Source: Rhizobiales bacterium 62-47 (lineage in GTDB: Bacteria > Pseudomonadota > Alphaproteobacteria > Rhizobiales > Xanthobacteraceae). Taken from it: 64,000 nt of DNA. Positions 53,313-61,833 of this stretch are shown here, in pieces (position 1 is the first letter of the stretch; the number at the start of each line of letters is the position of its first letter). The notes beneath the pieces are model-generated. The model saw only the letters and a list, made by a program, of their open reading frames with translations, had not been told where the DNA came from and did not search any database. The stretch is taken from assembly GCA_001899255.1 (NCBI GenBank), contig MKVX01000011.1, positions 1 through 64,000 on the forward strand. The letters are read 5' to 3'. A program made the position numbers and the translations under genes.

Positions 53313-54581
53313 ATGCCGATGCCGAAAACGCCCCAGCTTGAGACCGAGATGAGCCAGCCATTAACGATCACTGCTGTCGAGAAAACCCAAACGTGCCTGG
53401 ATCGCATCGCGCAAACGGAGCCGGATATTCACGCGTGGGAATTCCTCGACGGCGCGGCTGCATTGCAGGCAGCGGCACAAAGCGACCGGACACAGGCCGG
53501 AATGGCAATGCATGGCTGGATCGTCGGCGTCAAAGACAACCATAATACCGCCGACATGCCGACCGGGTACGGCTCGCCCATCTATCGCGGCCACCGTCCG
53601 ATTGCGGATTGTTCAGTCGTTTCCCGCTTGCGGTCCAACGGCGCGGTCGTCCTCGGCAAGACCGTGTCGACGGAATTCGCGGCCTGGCCACCGTCACGCA
53701 CGCGTAACCCGAGAAATCTCGCGCACACTCCCGGCGGCTCCTCGAGCGGTTCAGCCGCAGCAGTCGCAGCGGGAATGGTGCCGGTAGCGGTCGGCACGCA
53801 AACCCTGGGATCGGTCATCCGTCCTGCGTCCTATTGCGGCATCGTGGGATTCAAGCCGAGCTACGAGCGTGTAAGCCGCGTCGGAATTCGCGCTTTGGCG
53901 GATTCCTTGGATACTGTCGGCATTTTCGCGACCAACGTCGCCGACGCCGCCCATGTCTATCGTGTGCTCGCCAATCATGCGGACAGTGCAGACAACACTG
54001 TCTCGGATTCACCACCGCAGTTGGCGTTCTGCAAGGGTCCGAGCTGGTGGCTGGCAGATGACGATGCGCGATCGGCGATACAGAACTACATCACAGGCTT
54101 GCGCGAAAAGGGACACGTTATTGAAGACATCGAACTTCCCGCTTCGTTCAATGCGCTCCCCGCGGCGGCAAAACTGATCCACGACTTCGAAATGCGACAC
54201 GGCTTTCTCACCGAATACATCCATCATCGCAATGAGCTGAGCGACGACTTTCTCTCAGGATTCGAACGTGCGTCGGATATCACGATCCCAGAATACGAAG
54301 CCGCGATTGAACTGGGCGACCAATGCCGTCAGCAATTGCCAGCAATCGTCGGCAGGCGCACCGCCCTTCTCACGCTCGCTGCGACCGGCGAAGCGCCGCT
54401 CGGGTATGCGACAACCGGGAATTCAGCGATGAACGCCTTCTGGACGCTTCTTCACGCGCCGTGCATCACGTTGCCGAAACTACACGGAAAACTCGGCTTG
54501 CCGATCGGCCTTCAGGTCGTTGCCCCACGTTTCAAGGATCTCGAGATGCTGCGCGCCGCGGCATGGCTGGAGAAGCAGTGA
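53313..54581 (+). CDS. amidase signature enzyme, second of two
   Basis: A 422-residue amidase signature enzyme that is shorter than its neighbour. Lys is in IVGVKDNHNT, the cis-Ser in GGSSSGSAAA and the nucleophile Ser in TQTLGSVIRPA (the usual Asp-Gly-Gly before Ser is Thr-Leu-Gly). The sequences are clearly diverged, so this is not a recent duplication. The ATG at 53313 comes one base after the previous stop; ATG 53349 is an alternative. Two amidases in one unit suggest two successive amide hydrolyses or different substrates. Confidence 0.92.
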   Translation: MPMPKTPQLETEMSQPLTITAVEKTQTCLDRIAQTEPDIHAWEFLDGAAALQAAAQSDRTQAGMAMHGWIVGVKDNHNTADMPTGYGSPIYRGHRPIADCSVVSRLRSNGAVVLGKTVSTEFAAWPPSRTRNPRNLAHTPGGSSSGSAAAVAAGMVPVAVGTQTLGSVIRPASYCGIVGFKPSYERVSRVGIRALADSLDTVGIFATNVADAAHVYRVLANHADSADNTVSDSPPQLAFCKGPSWWLADDDARSAIQNYITGLREKGHVIEDIELPASFNALPAAAKLIHDFEMRHGFLTEYIHHRNELSDDFLSGFERASDITIPEYEAAIELGDQCRQQLPAIVGRRTALLTLAATGEAPLGYATTGNSAMNAFWTLLHAPCITLPKLHGKLGLPIGLQVVAPRFKDLEMLRAAAWLEKQ

Positions 54582-54710
54582 TCCGCATCCACGCCGACCG
54601 AGATTGCCTCCGGAGGTCACTCGACTGCAGCGCTCCATTGGATCGACGGACTTGTGGCTCGAGCCATTCCCCCTTGGTAGAGGAATAAGCCGCCTTAAAG
54701 TCATCAATTG

Positions 54711-55055
54711 TCATTTCTTGCTGCCGTGACGTGCATTCGACTCGATTGCCATCTCGAGACAGGTTTGAAGCTCAACATAGCTCGGCTTGCCATCCATGCT
54801 CGTTTCCTTGATGCAAGCATTCTTGTCGGTCGTCGAATATGTCCCCCACGCCTGAGTCAACTGATCTTTCGCCTGCCGTTCATCGTTGATGCATGAATCG
54901 AGCGTCTCGCCAATACTTGATCCGCCTGCAAGCTCGGCCTTGCAGTTTGCCGTGATGTTGAAATTAGGAACGATGTCGGCTGCGATGGATTCCGAAGGAA
55001 CGATAGCGATAGCGACGATGCCAGTCACGAAAGCTCGTAAAATGTATCTGGGCAT
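54711..55055 (-). CDS. small exported protein with four cysteines, unknown family
   Basis: A 114-residue protein with a signal peptide (ending SESIAA|DI) and a mature part with four cysteines (NCKAEL, SCINDE, ACIKET, TCLEMA), spaced so that two disulfides could form. The pattern looks like small secreted proteins found in bradyrhizobial genomes, but I cannot name it. It stands alone between the convergent amidase gene and a divergent small gene. Confidence 0.65.
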   Translation of the reverse strand: MPRYILRAFVTGIVAIAIVPSESIAADIVPNFNITANCKAELAGGSSIGETLDSCINDERQAKDQLTQAWGTYSTTDKNACIKETSMDGKPSYVELQTCLEMAIESNARHGSKK

Positions 55056-55229
55056 GATGGGCCTCCGCGCTCAATCTAGGAGGCGCAAGAGTCCGACAAT
55101 TGAGAACAATCAACGGAGCGGCATTAAACTTCAGTAACGAATTGATCTCGATCAAACTGACGTCCCGCCGGGAGCGGAAATCTCGGTACCGCGTGTTGGA
55201 TGTGCCGGCCCGGGCCAGTGGATAGTGAT

Positions 55230-55445
55230 ATGCCCCAGTTCGACCCGGATATCGTCATGACTATGCGATCGGCATTGGAGCAGGTCATGACACTCGTGCC
55301 TGAACAATATGCGACGCTTGGAACGAAAGCGTATCTGGCCGAAGCCATTCTCAAGGCCGCAGCTCGTGGAGAAACTTGCTACGAGGGATTCATAGCGGCG
55401 GGTTCGTGCGAAATTCAGAGCGTGATCAAATTGCTGTTTAACTAG
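55230..55445 (+). CDS. conserved-looking small protein, 71 residues, unknown function
   Basis: A 71-residue soluble, helical protein starting MPQFDPDIVMTMRSALEQVM, with an 'A-x-AEAILKAAARGE' helix. The composition (no signal, no membrane helix) looks like a real small alphaproteobacterial protein rather than a chance frame, and the codon use is normal. The ATG at 55230 is preferred over an upstream start. No function can be given. Confidence 0.6.
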   Translation: MPQFDPDIVMTMRSALEQVMTLVPEQYATLGTKAYLAEAILKAAARGETCYEGFIAAGSCEIQSVIKLLFN

Positions 55446-55495
55446 CTGGGTAATTGGAACGAGCGGCGGCATCACACTCCGCAACGGACTTTGCG

Positions 55496-55846
55496 ATGAA
55501 ATGGCGTTGGCAAATCCTTGGCTTTCTCATGATCTGCCTCACGGGCTGGTCGGGGCCTGTCGATGCGCAATCCGATCTGGTGTCTGCGGGGCGTAATTTC
55601 GCGGAAATGGCTTGCAGCCCTTGTCACGTCGTATCTGACAGGTACAAAGTCCCTATCCTTCGCAACCCCGGCCCCTCTTTCGCGGAAATCGCTGCGCGAA
55701 CCTCGACAACGGGCGACTCGTTGCGAACCTACCTTCGGTCCACCCATCGCGACATGGGTCAGTCAGGACGCATGCCCAATCCACGACTGCTCGACTTCGA
55801 GATCGATGAAGTGGTCGCCTACATCCTCAGCCTGCGCGAACACTAG
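55496..55846 (+). CDS. small periplasmic c-type cytochrome
   Basis: A 116-residue exported monohaem cytochrome c. The signal peptide ends near PVDA|QS, the haem motif CSPCH is at residues 40-44, and a Met ligand is likely in GRMPNP with the C-terminal helix EIDEVVAYILSLRE. It fits class I cytochromes of about 90 mature residues. It is upstream of no obvious oxidase; it may accept electrons from a periplasmic dehydrogenase elsewhere. The ATG at 55496 is chosen because it gives the signal peptide. Confidence 0.85.
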   Translation: MKWRWQILGFLMICLTGWSGPVDAQSDLVSAGRNFAEMACSPCHVVSDRYKVPILRNPGPSFAEIAARTSTTGDSLRTYLRSTHRDMGQSGRMPNPRLLDFEIDEVVAYILSLREH

Positions 55847-55943
55847 CAACGGCCTGACCAGACAGTACCGTTACCGGCATTTCACATCGGTCAGGGATGA
55901 GCCAGCAACCTATTCCCCCGCCAGCATGATATCCGCGAGGCGA

Positions 55944-57401
55944 TCAGAACATCTCGAAGTATTCGCGTTGCTCCCATTCACTGACTTCAGCCTGGAAGCG
56001 ATCTATCTCCGCATTCTTGATGTAGACGTAGTAATCGACCAGTTCCGCCCCCATCGCCTTGCGGAAAAACGGATCATCGCGGAGAGCGAAAACGGCTTCC
56101 CTCAACGACTTGGGAAGCAGATTTGCCTTGGTTTCGTAGGGCGTATCGGCCGAGGGTCCGGGATCGAGCGACCGATCGACGCCATCCATCCCGGACAGGA
56201 CTTGCGACGCCATATAGAGATAGGGGTTGGCCGCGGGCTCACCCACGCGATTCTCCAGCCGCGTCGCCTGATCGTTTGGCCCACCGAGAACGCGTAGCAT
56301 GACCCCCCTATTGTCGCGCCCCCATATCGCCCGATCCGGAGCGAGCGAATAAGAGCGATACCTCTTGTAACCGTTGATTGTCGGAGTCGTGAACACGGTT
56401 GCCGCACGTGCATGGTCAAGCAATCCGGCGAGATAGCTTTTGCCCAAGGGCGACAGCAATTCATCTGCAGCCTTCGACATAAAAGCATTCTCGCCGCTGC
56501 CGATCGACACCAGCGACTGATGCAGATGCCAGCCGGAGGAAACAACGTTCGGGATTTTTGGCCGGCACATGAACGTCGCATGATACCCGTTACGCCTCGC
56601 GACCTGCTTCACCGCCGCCCGGAACAGTATCATCGTATCAGCCGGAACAAGTCCGATGGTCGGCTGAAACGTAAATTCGGCCTGACTGGGTCCATATTCG
56701 ATTTCCATCGAACGCAGCGGAAGACCGAGCGCCATGACATCCTGCCTGATGAGCTCAAGCACCGGCTCCATCTGGTCATAGCGTTGCTCGGTGAGATACT
56801 GGTAGCCATGCGAAAGCAATGTCACGTCTGGGGGCTCACCCGGTTGCCCCGCATGCGTTGGATGCATCTTCGCGTCAGTCAGTTTGAAGATGTGGAACTC
56901 GATCTCGAGCCCAGCCATGAAGTGAAATCCACGCTGGGCCAGATCTGCCAGCACGGATTTGTAGAATCCACGCGTCGCGAACGGCACTTGCCGCCCATCC
57001 GCAAAATGAAGATCACACAGCAACCACCCGGTCGTCGGCGCCCAGGGGAGCACCTTGAACGTCGTCGGATCAGGAATCATGAGGACATCGGCAGCGCCCT
57101 GCATTTCGCTCATGCCGAAGCCGCCGCCCGCCGTGAATACCGGAAAGACAGTCTTGTGCGACGTGTCTTTTGCCAGCATCGTCGTCGTGATCGTGCAGCC
57201 GCTTTCGAGCGACCTAAGCGCTTCGCTGGCTATCAACGTTTTGCCGCGCAGGATGCCGTGCTGATCCGGAAATGATAAACGGATCGTCTCGAGCCCTCTT
57301 TCTTCGACGATACGCCGGAGACGACTAGCCGCCTCCCGCTGTTCTTCCGACCAGAGACCGTGCTGCTTGACGAAGCTCAAGGTCAATTCCCCCTCTGACA
57401 T
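55944..57401 (-). CDS. glutamine synthetase-like gamma-glutamyl ligase
   Basis: A 485-residue protein of the glutamine synthetase fold (beta-grasp N-terminal domain, C-terminal catalytic domain). Metal and substrate residues are in place: Glu166 and Glu168 in GLEIEFH, the two Glu in EIEYGPSQAEF, His in SSGWHLHQ, Arg in NGYKRYRSY, and Glu/Arg in RLENRVGEPAANPY. It resembles the amine-glutamylating branch (IpuC, AtdA1/TdnQ, PuuA-like) more than housekeeping GlnA. Encoded 15 bases after the Rieske oxygenase gene, it may attach glutamate to an amine before oxidation, as in aniline dioxygenase systems. Confidence 0.88.
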   Translation of the reverse strand: MSEGELTLSFVKQHGLWSEEQREAASRLRRIVEERGLETIRLSFPDQHGILRGKTLIASEALRSLESGCTITTTMLAKDTSHKTVFPVFTAGGGFGMSEMQGAADVLMIPDPTTFKVLPWAPTTGWLLCDLHFADGRQVPFATRGFYKSVLADLAQRGFHFMAGLEIEFHIFKLTDAKMHPTHAGQPGEPPDVTLLSHGYQYLTEQRYDQMEPVLELIRQDVMALGLPLRSMEIEYGPSQAEFTFQPTIGLVPADTMILFRAAVKQVARRNGYHATFMCRPKIPNVVSSGWHLHQSLVSIGSGENAFMSKAADELLSPLGKSYLAGLLDHARAATVFTTPTINGYKRYRSYSLAPDRAIWGRDNRGVMLRVLGGPNDQATRLENRVGEPAANPYLYMASQVLSGMDGVDRSLDPGPSADTPYETKANLLPKSLREAVFALRDDPFFRKAMGAELVDYYVYIKNAEIDRFQAEVSEWEQREYFEMF

Positions 57402-57416
57402 GATGCGTCGAGCCGT

Positions 57417-58775
57417 TCACTCGGCGGCAGTCAAGTGGGGAGCCTTGCGGGCAATCTCGGCCGGCACGGGCGCAGCCCATGGCGCCCCTCTTCGGCGCTT
57501 GACGTCGACCTCCATCCAAAACATCTCCCAGCCCCTGGTTGGTCCGAGGCCATCCATCGTAGCCGGCCCCTGGATGCTGCGCGCGTTTGCTTCATCAAGG
57601 AACATAAATGGCTTTGCGCCACCTGCAACCTTCTCGATTTCCTGCCGGAGCAGGCGGCGATACTGAATGATCGCCTTGTCGGACTGACCCAGATGCTCGC
57701 GGGTTCTATCCTGTATCGGCCCCATCGATTCGACGGCCCACTGATCGTGAACGTTGATGTCGGTCCCCATTCCCGTGTAGGTCGCAGTCGCCTGCTCGTG
57801 CGGATCGAATCCATAGTCATTCGACTTGTTCTTGCGCGAACGATAGTCGGGCAGTTCATAAAGCTCGAGACGCTGGTCGCGCATCTTCTTTTTGTCCACG
57901 GGCGCTCCGTAGCTTGTGAAGATCGCATACCAGTAGCAGTTCTCGTCATCGACCGGCACGTGCCACTGCGTGATGGTCATGTCATTGCTCATTGGGATGA
58001 CAAACGCATGCGGGAAGAGCTGATTCGTAACGCGAACATGAGTCCGCTCGCTATCGATTTCGCGCAGGGCGACTAGCCGTAGGCCGTACTCCGTCTGTTC
58101 GACATTAATGATCGGGTTGTCATACTCGCGCAGAACCTTCGTAATCGGAATCTCGCTGTTGGCCGACGCGCCACGAAATTGCTTTCCATAGGAAGCTGCC
58201 GGATCTTCGTCCTCGAAAAAGCGATGAAGAAAAGAGGCGTGCGCAGGGTCGATCCCGACTTCGAGCGCTTGAAGCCAGTTGCAGCCGATCAGCCCCTTGA
58301 AAGCAAAAGTGTAAGCCTCCGGAGCGATGAAACAGTCAATCTCCGGAAATGCAGGCGGCTCGCCATCGCCGAGATATGCCCAGAGGATGCCGCCCTTGGC
58401 GACCACTGGATAAGCACGCTGCTTGACGTTCTTGCAGAGCGATGAACCGGCAGGTTCGGCCGGGGTCTCCAAGCATTGGCCTTCTACATCGAACAGCCAA
58501 CCATGAAACGAGCATCGCAGTCCGCCATCCTCCAATCGGCCGAACGCCAGATCTGCGCCGCGATGCGGACAGTGACGTTCGATCAGCCCATAACGACCGT
58601 TCTCGTCACGAAAGAGCACAAGGCTCTCGCCGAGCAACTTCACAGGGCGAATGGGCCTGTCACCCTCCAATTCGTCAACGAGGGCGGCCGGCTGCCAATA
58701 CATTCGCATCAATTTGCCTGCGGGATCCGCGGGACCGGTCCGGGTAATCAAATCGTTCTGCTGTTGACTCATCAT
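57417..58775 (-). CDS. Rieske non-haem iron oxygenase, alpha subunit (phthalate-dioxygenase type)
   Basis: A 452-residue ring-hydroxylating oxygenase. The Rieske cluster ligands are Cys69-x-His71 and Cys88-x2-His91; the mononuclear iron site is Asp176, His179 and His184 (GIDPAHASFLH), with the carboxylate in GQSDKAIIQ. The C-terminal QDRTREHLGQSD block is typical of the homo-oligomeric phthalate/p-anisate type without a beta subunit. Electrons come from the divergently encoded ferredoxin and reductase. The tandem ATG at 58775 has AGGGAGGA before it. It may hydroxylate, N- or O-dealkylate an aromatic compound. Confidence 0.93.
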   Translation of the reverse strand: MMSQQQNDLITRTGPADPAGKLMRMYWQPAALVDELEGDRPIRPVKLLGESLVLFRDENGRYGLIERHCPHRGADLAFGRLEDGGLRCSFHGWLFDVEGQCLETPAEPAGSSLCKNVKQRAYPVVAKGGILWAYLGDGEPPAFPEIDCFIAPEAYTFAFKGLIGCNWLQALEVGIDPAHASFLHRFFEDEDPAASYGKQFRGASANSEIPITKVLREYDNPIINVEQTEYGLRLVALREIDSERTHVRVTNQLFPHAFVIPMSNDMTITQWHVPVDDENCYWYAIFTSYGAPVDKKKMRDQRLELYELPDYRSRKNKSNDYGFDPHEQATATYTGMGTDINVHDQWAVESMGPIQDRTREHLGQSDKAIIQYRRLLRQEIEKVAGGAKPFMFLDEANARSIQGPATMDGLGPTRGWEMFWMEVDVKRRRGAPWAAPVPAEIARKAPHLTAAE

Positions 58776-58887
58776 GACCAAATCCTCCCTCGAGTCTCGC
58801 CCTGCATCCGGCACAACGCGCACCGCCTTCGGAAGCTCAAATTCGTCGAAGCGCATTCCGCCTCGACTCGTCGCGGCGAAATTTTAT

Positions 58888-58910
58888 GTTCGATAGTCGA
58901 ACAAACGTTC
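58888..58910. promoter_or_regulatory. IclR-type operator, site 1
   Basis: GTTCGA-TAG-TCGAAC (15-bp palindrome, 58888-58902) followed by a third half-site GTTC at 58907, exactly 19 bases after the first. It is close to the PobR/PcaU/PcaR type of operator (GTTCGATAATCGCAC in established examples). It lies 113 bases upstream of the Rieske oxygenase start. The IclR gene at 60695 is the likely source of the binding protein. Confidence 0.75.
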
Positions 58911-59019
58911 ATTACAGTTAGATTGCATTGAGATTTGAATGGATGCAAGTGCCAATCGATCCTGCGACGCAGCATGTCCTACTTTACAGCCGCCGCACCC
59001 AGGGACGGACGGTTGATTT

Positions 59020-59042
59020 GTTCGAATATCGAACTAATGTTC
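59020..59042. promoter_or_regulatory. IclR-type operator, site 2
   Basis: GTTCGA-ATA-TCGAAC (59020-59034) plus a GTTC half-site at 59039, the same layout and spacing as site 1. It lies 30-50 bases upstream of the ferredoxin start, where it would overlap the promoter. The repeat of the full arrangement in one 297-base divergent region makes chance very unlikely. Confidence 0.78.
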
Positions 59043-59072
59043 TTTCAATGAACGTTGTGAAAGGAGGAATAG

Positions 59073-59393
59073 ATGCACGTTAAGTTTGTCCAGCCGGACG
59101 GCGCCGCCGCGGCGCTTGCAATGGAGTCGGGGGCGAGCGTGATGATAACGGCGGTGCGCAATGGCATTCGCGGCATCGATGGCGAGTGCGGCGGCTGCCT
59201 CGATTGCGCTACCTGTCATGTCTACGTGGAAGAAAGTCAGTACGGCAACATTCCCGCCCCAACGGCTGACGAACTCGAACTGCTCGGTACGATCACCGGA
59301 TTGCGAAGACCAAACAGCCGATTGAGCTGCCAGATCAAAGCGCCGCTGGCCATCGATACGCTCGTCGTCCACATACCCGAGAGCCAAGCATGA
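59073..59393 (+). CDS. [2Fe-2S] ferredoxin, putidaredoxin type
   Basis: A 106-residue adrenodoxin/putidaredoxin-type ferredoxin: cluster motif GECGGCLDCATCHVYV (C-x5-C-x2-C, with an extra Cys inside) and the fourth ligand in RLSCQI. It is the electron carrier between the FAD reductase encoded next (four-base overlap) and the Rieske oxygenase on the other strand. A GGAGG site precedes the ATG. Confidence 0.94.
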   Translation: MHVKFVQPDGAAAALAMESGASVMITAVRNGIRGIDGECGGCLDCATCHVYVEESQYGNIPAPTADELELLGTITGLRRPNSRLSCQIKAPLAIDTLVVHIPESQA

Positions 59394-60631
59394 GCGGGTT
59401 GGTCGTCATCGGTGCATCTTACGCCGGAATTCAGGCAGTGCTCTCCGCGCGCGATGCCGGATACTGCGAAACCATCAGCGTTATATCAGACGAAACGTGG
59501 CTGCCCTATCAACGCCCTCCTCTCTCCAAGGAATTCCTTCTCGGCCGACAGAACGAGGCGGCCCTGACGCTGCGCAATAGCGCGTTTTTCACTTCCAGGA
59601 AGATCGACCTCCTGCTCGGCATTCGCGCCACTGAAATCGACCGCGACGCGCAAAGAGTTCTCCTCAGTGACCGCGCGACGTTGACTTTCGGTAAACTCCT
59701 GATCGCTACGGGATCGTGCGCTCGGCGCCTGTCAGCCCCTGGCGCGGATCTCGACGGCGTCTGTTATCTCCGATCGATGGACGATGCCATCGAACTGAGG
59801 TCGCGCCTTCAAGAAGCTGCGGAGATTGTTATCGTCGGCGGAGGGTTCATCGGCCTCGAGGTCGCGGCGTCGGCCTCACAACTCGGCAAGAGAGTTACAC
59901 TGATCGAGAGCGGTCCGCGATTGCTGATGCGTGCCGTTTCCCCCATCGTCTCAGAATTCCTGCTAGCCATGCACCGCAAGCACGGCGTGGATGTCAGACT
60001 TGGCGAGAATCTGGTGTCGATCGAAGGACGGAATGGGAAAGTCGTTTCGGTGAATTGCGGCCAGACATGTCGTATCGGCGCTGATCTCGTTGTCGTCGGA
60101 ATTGGAGGGCTTGCCAACTCTCGGATTGCTGAGGCAGCGCAGTTGCTCTGCCGCGACGGGATTGTCGTCGACGACTGCGCTCAAACCAGCGATCCGCGGA
60201 TCTATGCCGCCGGCGACTGCACGATTCACGACAATGTTTTCGCTGAAGGATGGTTGCGGCTCGAATCGGTCCAGCACGCACAAGATCAGGGCAAGGCTGC
60301 CGGCTTGGCGATTGCGGGGCGAAGCAGTCCATATGTGAGCGTCCCGCGATTCTGGTCGGACCAGTATGCGTCGAAGCTCCAGATTGCAGGCATCTCTGCC
60401 GGCTTTGACGCGCACGCTGTTCGTGGCTCAATCGAAGAAGGGAAATTTTCGCTATTCTATTACAAGGGCGGAAGACTAGTCGCAGTCGACAGCCTCGATC
60501 GGTCCGGCGATCAAATGGCCGCTCGAAAATTACTAGCTGGCCGCCTGACGCCTTCCCCTGAGCAAGTTGCTGATCCCTCGTTCGATTTCAGGTCGCTGAT
60601 GGGGCTTGCGAGTGAGACTAATGCATCATAA
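59390..60631 (+). CDS. NAD(P)H:ferredoxin reductase, FAD-dependent (putidaredoxin reductase type)
   Basis: A 413-residue pyridine-nucleotide-disulphide-oxidoreductase-like flavoprotein: FAD motif VVIGASYAGIQAV at the N-terminus, NAD motif IVIVGGGFIGLEVAASA near residue 145, FAD-site IYAAGDC near residue 275, and a C-terminal reductase domain. It has no fused Rieske or ferredoxin domain. It reduces the ferredoxin for the Rieske oxygenase, which completes a three-component (class IV-like) system. Confidence 0.93.
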   Translation: MSGLVVIGASYAGIQAVLSARDAGYCETISVISDETWLPYQRPPLSKEFLLGRQNEAALTLRNSAFFTSRKIDLLLGIRATEIDRDAQRVLLSDRATLTFGKLLIATGSCARRLSAPGADLDGVCYLRSMDDAIELRSRLQEAAEIVIVGGGFIGLEVAASASQLGKRVTLIESGPRLLMRAVSPIVSEFLLAMHRKHGVDVRLGENLVSIEGRNGKVVSVNCGQTCRIGADLVVVGIGGLANSRIAEAAQLLCRDGIVVDDCAQTSDPRIYAAGDCTIHDNVFAEGWLRLESVQHAQDQGKAAGLAIAGRSSPYVSVPRFWSDQYASKLQIAGISAGFDAHAVRGSIEEGKFSLFYYKGGRLVAVDSLDRSGDQMAARKLLAGRLTPSPEQVADPSFDFRSLMGLASETNAS

Positions 60632-60694
60632 TGCGAATTGTGGTTCTCTCTGATTCAAAATTGAGCCCTAGCAGCTTTGGACGACTCCCGCGGC

Positions 60695-61492
60695 ATGCCT
60701 AAAATCAAACGTACTCCGGAAGAGCAACAAGCCAGACGCGAAGGGCCAGAGTTCATCGAGAGCCTGGACCGAGGGTTACGCGTCATCCAGTCGTTTGGTG
60801 CGCATCATCGCCCAATGACGCTCAGCGATATCGCCAAGGCGTGCGACTTGCCTCGCGCAACTGCCCGACGGATATTGATGACGCTACAAAAATCAGGTTT
60901 CGTCGTCGGTGACGAAAGGCTCTTTTCTCTTACCCCACGCATTCTCACTTTAGCGGCTGCCTACCTCAGTTCCAATCAAATCAGCACAATCATGCAGCCG
61001 CTGATGGACGACGTTTCCGCCCAGGCCAAGGAAGTTTGTTCGCTCGCTGTCCTTGATGGCAGCGAAGTCGTGTTCATCGCTCGAGCAAGCCCGACGCGAG
61101 TATTCTCGACAGGCATCGATATCGGCTATCGGCTTCCAGCTTTCTGCACATCGGTCGGTCGCGTATTGCTAGGAAGGCTCTCCAATGACGAGCTTGCAGC
61201 GGCCATCGCGGGCATGGACCTGAAAATGCTCACGCCTGAAACCAACACAGACAAGTCATTGGTATTGGCGGCCATCATTACCGATCGTAGCAAGGGCTAT
61301 TCACTTGTGGATCGCGAGGCGGAGCCAGGGTTCAGATCAATCTCAGTTCCCATCTACCGGCATGATGGCGGCATCGTTGCCGCCGCGAATATCGGCGCCC
61401 ATGTCGATCGCGTAACCACGGGAGAAATGATCGATCGATTCCTGCCGCTCCTCAAGGAGATGTCCGCAGCAGCGCGGCCTTTGCTGGTTTAG
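60695..61492 (+). CDS. IclR family regulator, PcaR/PobR-like
   Basis: A 265-residue IclR-type regulator: N-terminal FIESLDRGLRVIQSFGAHH and helix-turn-helix MTLSDIAKACDLPRATARRI, as in the PcaR/PcaU/PobR branch, then the effector domain with CTSVGRVLLGRLSNDEL. Regulators of that branch respond to aromatic acids and bind GTTCGAT-type operators, two of which lie in the oxygenase promoter region. The ATG at 60695 is preferred over a TTG 18 bases upstream. Its stop overlaps the stop of the convergent tautomerase gene. Confidence 0.93.
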   Translation: MPKIKRTPEEQQARREGPEFIESLDRGLRVIQSFGAHHRPMTLSDIAKACDLPRATARRILMTLQKSGFVVGDERLFSLTPRILTLAAAYLSSNQISTIMQPLMDDVSAQAKEVCSLAVLDGSEVVFIARASPTRVFSTGIDIGYRLPAFCTSVGRVLLGRLSNDELAAAIAGMDLKMLTPETNTDKSLVLAAIITDRSKGYSLVDREAEPGFRSISVPIYRHDGGIVAAANIGAHVDRVTTGEMIDRFLPLLKEMSAAARPLLV

Positions 61493-61833
61493 GTTGGCAA
61501 CAGACGCTTCTTGTACGCGTCGGGATCCATATCCCGAATATCGACGCTGATGCTGTGCGTACCTGGCAACAACGCGACCAGCCCAGCTCTCAATTCTACG
61601 CTTAGCCGTTCTTTTTGCGGTCCGCTTCTACCGGCAAGCAAGTACAAAGACACGTGAAAGAACGACCTTTCTTCTCCAGCAATCAGGTAATCGCTGAATG
61701 CCTGGGCCCGACTCTTGAGGTCTTCGGCCCGCACCACGCCGGTCGAAGCCGCGATACGATGAAGTTCCTTCAGAATGGTGCGAACCGGCGGCATCTCTTG
61801 ACCGGCCGAATAGTGGCAGACGATATGGGGCAA
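61489..61833 (-). CDS. 5-carboxymethyl-2-hydroxymuconate isomerase-like tautomerase
   Basis: A 114-residue protein of the CHMI (HpaF-like) family. With the TTG start at 61833 (GGAG 7 bases before) the protein begins Met-Pro-His-Ile-Val, so the catalytic Pro would be the N-terminal residue after Met removal, as the tautomerase mechanism demands; the longer open frame would bury it. The family turns the ring-cleavage product of homoprotocatechuate to its isomer. No other homoprotocatechuate pathway gene lies here, so the substrate is uncertain. Confidence 0.82.
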   Translation of the reverse strand: MPHIVCHYSAGQEMPPVRTILKELHRIAASTGVVRAEDLKSRAQAFSDYLIAGEERSFFHVSLYLLAGRSGPQKERLSVELRAGLVALLPGTHSISVDIRDMDPDAYKKRLLPT

